The translations under genes were made by a program, and so were the position numbers. This document shows positions 23,428 to 34,132 of a DNA stretch of 64,000 nucleotides, piece after piece. Location of the stretch: assembly GCF_000208745.1 (NCBI RefSeq), contig NC_030850.1, positions 15,753,609 through 15,817,608 of the forward strand, in the 5' to 3' direction. This DNA is from Theobroma cacao. Its lineage: Eukaryota; Streptophyta; Magnoliopsida; Malvales; Malvaceae. The notes below the pieces were generated by a model. That model was given only the letters and a program-made list of their open reading frames with translations. It was not told the DNA's origin and did no database searches. Numbering within the stretch: the stretch's first letter is position 1; each line of letters starts with the position of its first letter.

Positions 23428-25440
23428 TTACATTAAGTTTTCCTCTATCACATTCACGGATGGCTTTGAAACTTCTACATATAATTCAATAAGTGATTCA
23501 TCCATCATTTTTTGTATTTTTTCTAGTAATGGACTGTAATCTTGTATTTGATGCCCCACAAATCCCTTATGATACAAGCAATAAGGACCTTGGATTATTT
23601 TTGAACTATTCATGCAAGAATACTCTTAGCTAGACTTCAAGCATGTTGGCTTTCACTAAAGCTTCAAACACCTTTTCCATGGGTGTTTTTGCCTTTTAAA
23701 CACCCTTTTTGATATACTTCTCCCTTTTTATAGTACTCACCCTAACTTTAGCATGACTTGGCAATGAATTGTCATTAACACCCTGCTCAGGCTTTTTCTC
23801 AAAATTTAAGAAACCCACCTTAATCAAGCCTTGCACCTTCTCTTTGAAGGCCATGCAATTCTCAATTGAGTGACCTTCAACTCTCTAATGATAATCACAA
23901 TGAACGATAGCATCATACCATCTTGGGAATGAGGGTTTTAATGGTTCTATGTATAAGGGTGCCACTACATGATTTGTGACTAGCTGTGTGAACAATTCTA
24001 TGTACGATATTGTAATTAGGTCAAACTGCACTTCCTCTTACCTATTTCACCATCCTCTTGGTTCACTAGCGATATTGTTAAGAGATATTACAGGTTGTGT
24101 GGTTGAAGTTAAAATAGGTGTCGGAGTAGGTGGGCGAATATTCAAGAGATAAGGTGTTCTTTGAATAGAAGCATATGGGTAAGGGCTTGGTAAAGCATTT
24201 GGCATTAGCGGGTATTGGTATGATCCTTGGGAGGTATTGTTCATTGTTGGGTAGTAGGGTCAGAAAGATATGGGTGATAAGGATTATAAACCCTATATTA
24301 TGGCTGTCCTAAAAAGATAGATTAAGTTTGTCCCTCTTTCTTCTTAAAAGTATTCCTTTCTTCTTACTTGTTGCCTTACCTCCTGCCATTTTACCTTACT
24401 TGATAGCGTTCTCGATCATTTCCCCTAAAATTACCATATTGGCAAAGTTCTTTGTAGCACTACCTACCAATATTTCATAATAGGGTGTTTGCAAGGTATT
24501 GACAAACATCACGTTGGTGTCCTTTTCAGTCAAAGGTGGTTGAACTTGAAAAGCCATATTCCTCCTCTTTTAGGCATATTCTTTGAAGCTTTCAATGGGT
24601 TTCTTCTTCATATTTTACTAAGAGAGACGATCAGGGGCCATGTCTACAACACACTTGTATTGAGCCATAAATGCCCTAGCAAGGTCTTTCCATGTATGGA
24701 TCCGATTGACGTCTAATTAGACGTACCATTTTGCCTCGGGGCCCGTAAGGCTATCTTGGAAATAATGGATCAGAAGCTTGTCATTATTTGCATATGTAGC
24801 CATTCTCCTACAATACATGGTGATATGTGTAACCAAACATTTGGTGCCATCCTATTTTTCAAAATAAAAAATTTTGAATTTTGGAGGAATAACCACATTC
24901 AATATAAGGCAAAGCTCTATTGCATCCATGGAGTAATACATGTCCATCCCTTCTACCATACATAACCTCTCTTCTGGTAGGTTTTACTTTTAACGAGTTT
25001 TGAGGTTATCTTTTAGTTCAGATAAGCCACACTTAAGTTTTCTTACTCTTTTGGATCATCCAATTTGGCACAGAGATGGGATCAGAAGGACTCATTCCCC
25101 CAATTAGCCTTGGTTGAATGCATGCTGGGGGTGGTCCCATAAGCATAGGCATTCCAAAGAATGGATATAAGCTAGCTTGGAATGTGGGGACCTATATGTT
25201 CCTTATTTGCAGTGGAGAAATCCCTGTGGATATGCAGGCTCTGCATTGGTATACGATGGTTGTACTTTTTCTAGTATATTAGAACTTCCCATCGGTAGAC
25301 ATCGATTCCAAGATTTTAGCCAACTGACCCATTATCTCATTCTACTTCTTCTCGATTTTATCTATCATCTATGATTGTTCATTCCCCATGACCTTTAAGC
25401 GGAACCTTGTGTTGTATTTGTGAGGAATTCGGCTTTTTGG
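23428..25440 (-). pseudogene. Ogre/Tat gag, broken
   Basis: Reading the minus strand from about 24900 gives PPKFKI, then MYCRRMATYANNDKLLIHYF, QDSLTGPEAKWYV and ARAFMAQYKCVVDMAPDR, a retrotransposon gag domain interrupted by several stops (for example near 24600). Downstream are a Pro-rich part (24244-24047) and 23613-23428 with GPYCLYHKGFVGHQIQDY, the Cys/His part where the final Cys is Tyr. Gag would build the particle. The N-terminal part (24900-25440) has no long frame. Confidence 0.75.
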
Positions 25441-25447
25441 AATTTTG

Positions 25448-25591
25448 TTCTTACTTAGGCTAAAGATGACCCAAGATGACTGGTCCATGAAGGCACATAA
25501 CTCTGCTTCTAAACAACCCACCAAGCCTTCCCCAAAACACATCATTTACTATGCTCGGTATCATCCCAAATGAAGACATTTAAGCATTGCT
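25448..25591 (-). repeat. Extra copy of an LTR segment in the Ogre/Tat leader
   Basis: About 145 bases are similar to 27205-27350 of the 5' LTR and 5930-6080 of the 3' LTR: GACTGGTCCATGAAGGCAC, AGCCTTCCCCAAAACACATC and TTAAGCATTGCTTCC in the same order. Here it lies between the primer site and gag, outside the LTR. Confidence 0.7.
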
Positions 25592-25609
25592 TCCCTAGTG
25601 GAGTCGTCA
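25592..25609 (-). other. Ogre/Tat primer binding site, Arg-tRNA-like
   Basis: The minus strand reads TGACGACTCCACTAGGGA, close to the TGGCGACTCCACTGGGGA type used by Ogre/Tat elements with Arg tRNA. It starts three bases after the 5' LTR. The two differences are G-to-A changes. Confidence 0.65.
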
Positions 25610-25612
25610 AGT

Positions 25613-28459
25613 TGTCATAATGTGCAGGTCCATAAACTCAACCGCTTAGACATGGAAATTTAAGAGTTGCCACCAATCTTTTTTGTCTAGATGTGATTGG
25701 TTACCTACTAAGTTAGTTTTATTCGACGAGATCCTAAATTGATTTTAAGTCCATCTAAAGAATAAATTCTAGTTTGTGCATTTTAGAGTTGGGTTCGCAA
25801 GTACGATTATGCACGGAGAAGGATTAACACCCCTGTGGTGTTCGTTCTACAAACGGTACCATCTAATAATGTGTTATCATATTGGAGCTCTAATTTTTAA
25901 TTTTATTCTTGTATCTCCTTAATCATTATTTAGTTATTTTATGAATGAATTAAAGTTTATTATTGCATCGTGCACATGATGCCATCATGAAATGCATGGC
26001 ATAAACATCAATAAAATGTCAAATAAAAACCTTTTATTGAGATTGTTTTTCGAATTTACCTATCATATTGGTGGGATTCAGAGATAATTTCTCACATGGA
26101 GAATAATTTGAGAAAGCTTACCTTCGCAAGTTTATCGAGTTAATCTCATCATCAGGGTAGTTATTTTTAGGTAAAAAATAATTGTTTGATGAATACAAAC
26201 CCTAATACGAGCAAAAGCCTTTTATTAAAAACATTCTCCGAGCGCTCCCATCATACTTGTGAGACTCGCAAAGTGTCTTTCCACCTAGGGAATTTTTTGA
26301 AAGAACTAGCCTTCGCAAGCTCCTTCGAAAAGTCCCATCATCGGGGCTTTGACTCACGCACACCAAATGTCTATATGCCATGATACTTCAATAATGCAAT
26401 GATGGCGCTTGATGTGCATATAAATTTAAATATCTATTTTTAATCTTCCTTTATAGCTATTTTGTTAATTCTTTAAAATTTTTATCTTTATTTTATCTTT
26501 GTATGAACATATATCATAAATAAATATTTTATTATTATTATTTTTACCTAATTATTTTTTTTGAATTTAAGTATTTATCTATTTTACTATATATGTTTTC
26601 TTTTTTCCTAAATTTATTTCTTATAACCTAATACTTTATTTTATAACAATAATAATTATTTATATATACTTTTAACCTAATCTACTTTTTCGTAACTAAA
26701 TTTGTTTCTATTTTTCTTATTTACCTAACCTATTTTTGTGACTAAATATTTTTCATTTTTCTTCCCTAACCTATTTTTTTATGACAAAATATTTATTTTC
26801 ATTTTTTTTACATTTTCTCTCATCTATCTAAATCTATTTCTTTATAACTAAATGTTTTCCATTTTTCCTATTTAAATCTTTTTTTAACTCAATATTTATT
26901 TATTTTCAATATTTTACCTACCTAAGTCTATTATTATTATTATCATGAAATTTAAACATTTATTTTCTTTCCATAGCTATATTTAAACCTGTTCTTTTCG
27001 TAACTAAATATTTATTTGCCTTTTTTCTATTTAAGGTTTTTTCTGTTTTTTTCTTTTCTTAATCTTCCTATAACATTATATAATTTTTTTGTATTTTTTT
27101 GCATCATCCTATATTAATTAATCACATATTTTGCTCAATATATTTTCTAATAAAATAAACTAGGCCAACCAAATAGATCCACACAACAAAGAAAAAAAGC
27201 CTCACCTTGCTTGGGCTAGAGTTGGCCCAAGATGACTAGTTCATGAAGGCACCCAAATCTGCTCCTAAACAGCCCAGTGAGCCTTCCCCAAAACGCATTG
27301 TTTAATGTGCTTGATATCCTCCCAAACAACACTGTTTAAGTGTTGCTTCCTCCAAATGGAATGGTCCTAATAAAGTGGTGCTATTTTGACTCCCAAATTT
27401 CTATAAACCTAAGTATTTAAACCTTTTTTTCTTCATCTCTCTTCATTTTTATTTTTTTTGCTTTCTCTCTAACGGTAGCTTCTCTTCCTTATCTCTACCT
27501 AAATCCTTAATCCTCTTTTTCTACCTCCCTTTGCCATTCACCATCATTGTTAGCCTAGCCTCAAAACCCCTTATTTTTTTACTTCATCAAGAACCCTTTT
27601 TTTCTCCTTTGATCAGGTGAAAAAAAAAATAAGAAAGAGAACTGTTAAACCCTCAATCTTTTTAAACCCCGCAAAAATCCCAAAAGAAATTTCCCCATCG
27701 TACCTTTTCGATCACCTTTTCTATTTCTTTTTACTATTTCCTTTTTTGTGATATTTTTTGGTTTTTGAGTTTTTAATGTGGTTATGGTATCGCACCGGCT
27801 AGTAAAAAGAAAAAGCTAAGAGTTTTGTTGTTGATGCTAGGTTTCTTTTTTTATAGGAATCTTTAGGGTTTTTTTTTTTTGAAAGGGGCTCCCTTGATTT
27901 AGGAAAAAGCAACTCTTTATAGCTGTCCTCACGGGTGTTGGGGATGTAGCCACCTGTGCCATCCCCCAACACCAAGCGGTATCTTGCCAAATGTGGATTT
28001 CTCACATCTTGCAGGGGACAATTGTGCTTGCCAGGGTGTAAACGCACCTTATTGAACTAGGCATGGCCTTGTCTCCACTCCCAGTTGGCTTTTCTTTTGC
28101 TCTTTTTTGTAAATTTTTAGTTTCTCATTTTTATTTCATTTTGCAAAATGTTCTTTGTTTAGATCATTTTGCTTTTAGCTTATTAGTCTTAATCTTGTTT
28201 TCTTAGTTTGATCCTTTATATTTCAATTTTAACCACATTGGGCCTATTATCATCAATAGTCTCAAACATTAGCCTTGCTCATTAAATCCAATGGGCTTTT
28301 AGTGAAAAACCAAGACAAAGCCTAGATTCCTAAAGCCCATTGAATATTTAATTGAATTTGCCTAAAAAAAAAAAGAATAAAAGAGCAAGATAAAGAGTAA
28401 AACAACAAATAAAAATAAAAGCATGTAAACATTAATTATTTTAAAAAATAATGTCTACA
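25613..28459 (-). repeat. Ogre/Tat 5' LTR
   Basis: 2847 bases, TGTAGACA at the start and CATTATGACA at the end on the minus strand. It matches 4464-7091 and has the full end that the other copy lost. It contains long poly-pyrimidine tracts and no convincing ORF. Confidence 0.85.
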
Positions 28460-28671
28460 ACATGTTTTCTTTTTACTTTTTCCACTTGCACGTTTTCTTG
28501 TACTTTGAATTTTTAATGTTCAAATTCATAGCCTGAGTTTAGTTTAGGATTTTTTTGTGTTTTTTTTTTTTGTAACTTCAATCAATTTGTATGGATGCTT
28601 TAGTTTTTATGGGTTTAGAGTTAACATGACAAAAAGCAACAAGATTATGCAAGCTTTAGCCCCCCCCCTTC

Positions 28672-28704
<33 letters not shown>

Positions 28705-28705
28705 C
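28460..28705. other. Flank between the Ogre/Tat element and the virus, with TC/TA microsatellite
   Basis: AT-rich DNA without a gene. At 28626-28663 lies a 38-base motif that recurs at 42654-42691 beyond the virus. It is followed by a TC repeat (28671-28689) and a TA repeat (28689-28704) at the virus junction. Confidence 0.6.
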
Positions 28706-28839
28706 TGAAGTGTTCCTGATTACCTGATTACTTGATTACTTGAAAGCATTTTATAATACAAATTTTGTTTTTCGTGTTTTGGTTTGAATTGCATTATCAA
28801 TATTTTATCAATTTCTACTGAGTTTTAAGGATGATAGTT

Positions 28840-28852
28840 TGGTAAGCCATGG
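28840..28852 (+). other. Pararetrovirus Met-tRNA primer site remnant
   Basis: TGGTAAGCCATGG looks like the Met-tRNA primer site of pararetroviruses with four inner bases missing. It lies about 135 bases after the left junction and before the first coding traces, where the minus-strand start site should be. Confidence 0.5.
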
Positions 28853-29211
28853 ATTAGGCACGATAAGACAATTTTCCTTCCTGTAAGTCGAAAAGATATT
28901 GTTAGGTAATCCAATAAAAACCCTTTATGTAGGAAAATTAAATTTATAACAATAAGATGCTTCCATTTCTAAGGACCACCTATTCTTTTAGCTCAATATC
29001 CAACCAAACCCAATCAATCAATGAAGAAAATGCTCAATATGAAAATATTATTTAAGAAATAGATAATTATGAAATTGCAAGAGTTCCTCAAAATCAAATT
29101 TATAAGTCATCAACATTCCAAAATTTACATCTACATTCCTTTTGTGGATATTTGATTAAAACAAAAAAAAATGGAATACCCATTTAAAACCAATATGAAA
29201 ATATCCAACTC

Positions 29212-29648
29212 TTGGATCATGAGACAATAGAAAAACTTAAACACCAAAAATATAATTATATTCATTTTGGATTAATACAAGTAGGAGGTAAACCGCTCAC
29301 AAAAGAAGGATTGGATATTTCCATCCTTATAGCACTCAGAGATAAAAGGCATCTCCATTTCGATGATTTCTTGTTAGGAACAGTAGAAACAAGTTTATGT
29401 AGAGGGCTAATACACTTCAATTCCTTCTCCAATTTTATGGTGTCCTTGAAAGATAGGAATATCTTAAACTCCTTGACTCTCCAAATCCAAACGCATAATT
29501 ACAAAATGATGCCTAGGTGTGAACCATTGACCTTAGTTTATAGATTATATTATAAGGCCATGTACTTAGAGATCAATTTCAAGGCTTTAATCCATAGTCC
29601 AAGAGGAGAAACTCTCGTAATTCATATAAACTTGTCTAGGTCTCATAC
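29212..29648 (+). pseudogene. Viral movement protein part of the polyprotein, truncated
   Basis: A frame of about 145 codons with YIHFGLIQVGGKPLTKEGLD, LIALRDKRHLHFDDFLLGT, ETSLCRGL and LTLVYRLYYKAM has the pattern of caulimovirid movement proteins (30K superfamily), which carry virus through plasmodesmata. Traces of it continue upstream to about 29080. The open frame runs on to 29802, but everything after 29648 is family-T LTR, so the last 50 or so residues are chimeric. The viral frame resumes at 32608 after the LTR. Confidence 0.75.
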
Positions 29649-32607
29649 TATCACAACCTGGAACCTCCCTCGGGCCCATGACAATCGCCGCGACGTTTCG
29701 ATTGATAATCATTACCCGGAATGCCAACCGAAACCCCACAAGGCTTACATATCAGTTCCTTTCTTTTCTTGTAAGCAATTGTTGATAAACATTCCATTTT
29801 AAACAAATACCGGTCGTTTCCGGCTCAAATAAATCAAAAGACAAATTTTTAAAAGGATTTATAGACAAATATCACTATTCACAATATTGATTAAAATATA
29901 GCATTTTTATATAAAACAATATTTATAGAAACACGTGTAAGAAATCTTTTGTAACGTGTAAGTAAAACAAATTCATACATACAAAAATTTACAAAGTTAT
30001 AATGTACAATAATGGTTACATGACAAGTGGCCCAAAATACACCCAGTGTTGGTGCTAGAAACCTACTGTCTGTGTGGTAGAGATGTCAACTGGAGTCCTC
30101 GACAAAATAGGGTATCTACAAGCTACCACAGACTTGAAATGTTTGGAAAGGAGGTGGGTGAAATTTTGCAATCCCAATGAGTAAACAAACATTATTATAA
30201 ATATCTAAAGGCGAGTAACATGAAGGCAAGTTTAAATAACAAATCACAAACCATTTCATAATGTTTTCAATTTATTTATTAAACCATAAAATATTTATAA
30301 TTTACCAAAACAGTTGTTAAGGTTTATGTCTTTTATTAAAAATAAGGCTCAAGTCAAAACTAATCCTCGGGGATACCTTGGTAGAGGCATCTAACCGAGT
30401 CCGTCAAGGTTGTTATAACATTTACATGTGAAACACATTTTTATTTTTAAAACAAGTGGTTTCTTGGCGTTGGCCGAGTTACACATTCACATGGGGGTTC
30501 GACGTGAAGTGAGCTCTAATACTACCCCGAGAGTTACCCTTATTGCCTTTACAATAGGAGTAACTATATAACCGGGTTTACCGTGCCCCTCTAATAGGCA
30601 GTCCACGAAAACCCGTCACTATAGTGACTAACCCACCAATTTTAATAAAATTTCGACAGTATAACGTGGCTTTTATTTATTTATCCAGCTTGCATAGTAA
30701 AAACAGCTTACATAAATTTTCCAATGCACTTACAAAATATAGCCACATATACTCATATATCATAAGCCATTCATAGGAAAATATATAATTTTCAAGACAG
30801 TTAACAGCCTCCAATTACTCAATTTCATAATTAACACTATATATTTTTATTTGTCACATTTATTTCTAAAACATCAAAAATCTCATTTTAATCTCATTTT
30901 CGTTTCATAAAATACATAAAGAGCATTTAAAAATAAACTCTAAATAATTTACAATAATAATAGGTTTACTCACCGTTTGTATAGATGAAATGCTTCCTAG
31001 GTGCCCCGATCACTGTTGGTTGGGTACGACTTCCTTGCCTTTACCAGAAGGCTCTCCTCCTAGACACATTGCAAAATTTACCCAATTTACCACATTGATG
31101 CTAAATCACTATATAATTGACTTAAATCCTATACTAATGCATGGTATGAAATGCAATAACCTAAAACGGCTTAAACGCGGTATTAACCTATTTTTGGCAC
31201 TTTACCCGATAAATTGCTAACTCGCTCCATTTTAGCTCTAAATCATCCCATTCTCTCTCCAACATTTCTAACAATTAAATATCAGCTAATAACCTTCTAA
31301 AATCACCAAAATCAGTTCACTTTCCTCCTTGGAAAATTCGGCCAAAAATGGGACATTAACTCGATAAATTTTCCACTTTGTTTTTCTATCACATTTAACC
31401 ATTTTTCTTCATTTTCTCTTCATTTCCCATAGAATAAAAATCAATTCATCATCATTGTACATCATTGAACATTCAGCCAAGAGTGGGTATTGTGAAAATT
31501 TCATGTTTTCTTGCCCAATTTAATTTCTATACACATTTAACTAACTAAAACTATCAATTTAACTAAAAATCAAAACCTAAAAATTTCAAAATTCCTCCCT
31601 TAGAATTTCGGCCAGCACATGGTGTCACTCTTTGATCTCTCTCCTCAAGCATGCTAAATGGAAATAAAGGCATAGGAAAGGTAGAAATCAAGCTAAAATC
31701 GAAAAATCTTACCGTTAGACGCGTAAACAGACGAAATTCGCAATTTCCCCTTTGAATTTTTCTAGTTTCCCTTTGTTTTCTCTCTTTTCATCCTTTCCTC
31801 TCTATTTCCTCTCTTGTTCTCCCTTATGGCCGGCCATCACTTAAAATGGGGTTTAAAAGGCTGACTTTTCCTTTAAAATATTATAATATTATTTTATTCA
31901 TTTTTTTTGTTTTATTAATTCCTTAAATTCTAGCCATCCATTTGTTTCCAAATTTTCACCTATACTTGTCCCACATATTCATAGCTTAGATAAAATTCTC
32001 AGACTTATCCAAAGTCTTGGTGGAGTAATTTTTTAAATTTACACTTTTGCCCCCATAAAAGTTAAAAATTACATTTTTGCCCCAAAAACTGAAAAATTGC
32101 CCATAGACATATTTTTCATCCCTTATACTCATACCATTCTCCAATTTGTCAAATTTGATCTAAATTCTCTCAAAATCTCAAATTTTGTTCGCGAGTGGTA
32201 AAATTACGATTTTGCCCCTACACTCCAAAAATCACAAGAATTAAACTTTTTCACTTTCTATCATTAAATTATACTCCAAATAGTTAATCTTGGTCGAAAA
32301 TTTCACTCCATGATCAAATTATTATCTTAGGTGGTAAAATGACGATTTTACCCCTGAACATCAAAATTTTCAATTTTACCCCTAATGAACCCTCGAATTT
32401 CGAACAATCATTTTTAGTCATTCCTGGACTATAAAATGTTAAATTTCATCCAACAATTCCTATTTGAACTAGTTCGAGGTTAAATCAACTCAAGTGTACC
32501 ATTAGGTATGATATCGGGTCGTCTATTCTTAGGTGCTTTCCTAGCATAATAACATGCTATTCAGTGCATGTATGTCATGACATGTGTTTATAGGGTCGGG
32601 TTTTACA
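29649..32607 (-). repeat. Solo LTR of family T, with CATAC target duplication
   Basis: 2959 bases nearly collinear with 53540-56513. The same five bases CATAC lie on both sides (29644-29648 and 32608-32612), and no internal sequence is present, so it arose by recombination between two LTRs of one insertion. Its first two plus-strand bases are TA instead of TG. It interrupts the virus after the movement protein. Confidence 0.93.
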
Positions 32608-34053
32608 CATACTACCATACCAAGAACAATACACTGGTATGAAGTCCAACTCCCAAACAAAAAGAGACTTGAAAAAGTCACAACTCTTATTCTCATCTAA
32701 AACACAAAAATAAACTATGTAGCTCAATATAGAGGTGGGTCTGTAGAGTCAGTGTTTAACAAACCACCAAGAATGCCTCCAAAACAATCCATTGATTTAA
32801 GACAAGCCATTGCTTCTATTAAAAGTTTAAATATCCTAGGAGATGATTTGTCCACAACAACCCATAGAACGGACTTTAGGACAGCTAGAGCTTCTCTTTC
32901 TTCAGTACCATCCACCATTAGGACAGATTTACAAGGGATGGATAATTCCTCAAATATACCTCAACCAATATACAATAGACAAGAACCTAGCCCAACCAAC
33001 TCACCTAAAATGTCTTTAACATATTCATCAATGACCTATCATCCAAACATAACTACAATTGGTGAAGAAAATTTTGAAATTTTTGTACTAGAAAAAGAGT
33101 TTAAAATCAATAAAGAATGGTGTAGAAAGCATTTCTACTCTGAGAAAAATAAACAAAAAAGAAAAAAATTATTTAAAAACTTATAAAAATGAAAAAGATC
33201 AAATCCTACAAAAATATAACAATTTCATGGAAAATCAAAAGATTCTAATAAAATTCTTTACATGGATTGAAGAATATTACTTAAGATCAATAAACATTAT
33301 AAAAAACATAGTCAAATGGCCAACAAATAGAGGAGAAATTGAATCTCAACATCTTTTTTTGATAGAAGTCCAATATTCCTACAAAAATATAGGAATCAAA
33401 GTAACTCCTTTAAGGATGAGGTCTTCAGACTTAAAAGAACAAGTTTTTTCAAAAGACATAAAAATGATAGTTGATTAAAACAATTATACATATCTAATTC
33501 TTCATACCATTGCAAAACAACTAGAGCATATAGAAACGTTAATTGAAAATAAACCAAAATTTACCCAAACATAGCCAATAAACAAAGAAACTGTTAAGAC
33601 TAAAGAAACAATTTTCAAATATTTTGAAATATCAAACAAAATTTCATCAACTGCATCCAAATCAATTTTTGAGGGAAATTCGAAATATGATTGATGCCCT
33701 AGAAAGCTAAACCTCAAGAATGATAGCCTTTGATACCCCTTTACAACAAAGCCATTCAACAAACATAATAAAACCAAAAAATAGATTTAGAAGATACAGA
33801 TGCCCAACAATTTAACAAAATGATTTGAAAAGAAAAAAAAAAAACCTTATTATCCAAAGATCACGGCACCTGATTTGAACATAGAAGAAAAACCCATTTT
33901 TCAAAATAAGTAAAATACCAACATAATTTATTAATGAAATATTGATGAAATGTTTGAATACAATATCCTCAATAACCTTCAACAAATGACAATGGTATCC
34001 AATGTTTACAAAACCCAAAATCAAATGGGTCTTATTATATTTCATTCAATAAC
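32608..34053 (+). pseudogene. Viral region between movement and coat proteins, plus coat N-terminal part
   Basis: The frame 32752-33186 has a Ser/Pro/Thr-rich stretch and ends EFKINKEWCRKHFYSEKNK, a junction pattern known between movement and coat proteins of this virus group. 33227-33478 continues in another frame (FTWIEEYYLRSINIIKNI). From 33480 to 34053 there are only short fragments with many stops in a Lys/Asn/Ile-rich context. The LINE inserted at 34054-34067 splits the coat region. Confidence 0.6.
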
Positions 34054-34132
34054 AAACCTTTTAGTTAACAATAAAAAACTACAAAAAAAAAAAAAATGAA
34101 AAACGCTCTCAACTTCTCCAACTTTCTCCCCC

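Larger units (their letters stand above)
4464..28459 (-). mobile_element. Ogre/Tat-type Ty3/gypsy retrotransposon with nested copia
   Basis: On the minus strand the order is 5' LTR (25613-28459), Arg-tRNA-like primer site, gag, protease, G-patch-like linker, reverse transcriptase, RNase H, a second archaeal-type RNase H, integrase, polypurine tract and 3' LTR (4464-7091). Two RNase H modules and this gag type are hallmarks of the Tat/Ogre lineage. A complete copia element at 9344-19528 separates the second RNase H from integrase. All frames are broken and the two LTRs differ by many substitutions and indels, so it is an old copy. The 3' LTR lacks about 155 terminal bases present in the 5' LTR. 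After the 5' LTR the first flanking bases are ACATG. Confidence 0.88.

Noticed and set aside
25177..25374. Plus-strand frames at 24489-25374.
   Set aside because: They are antisense to the Ogre gag, whose minus-strand domain text is recognisable.
32724..33186. Overlapping frames on both strands at 32724-33186.
   Set aside because: Only the plus-strand one continues the viral order; the minus-strand frame is its shadow.
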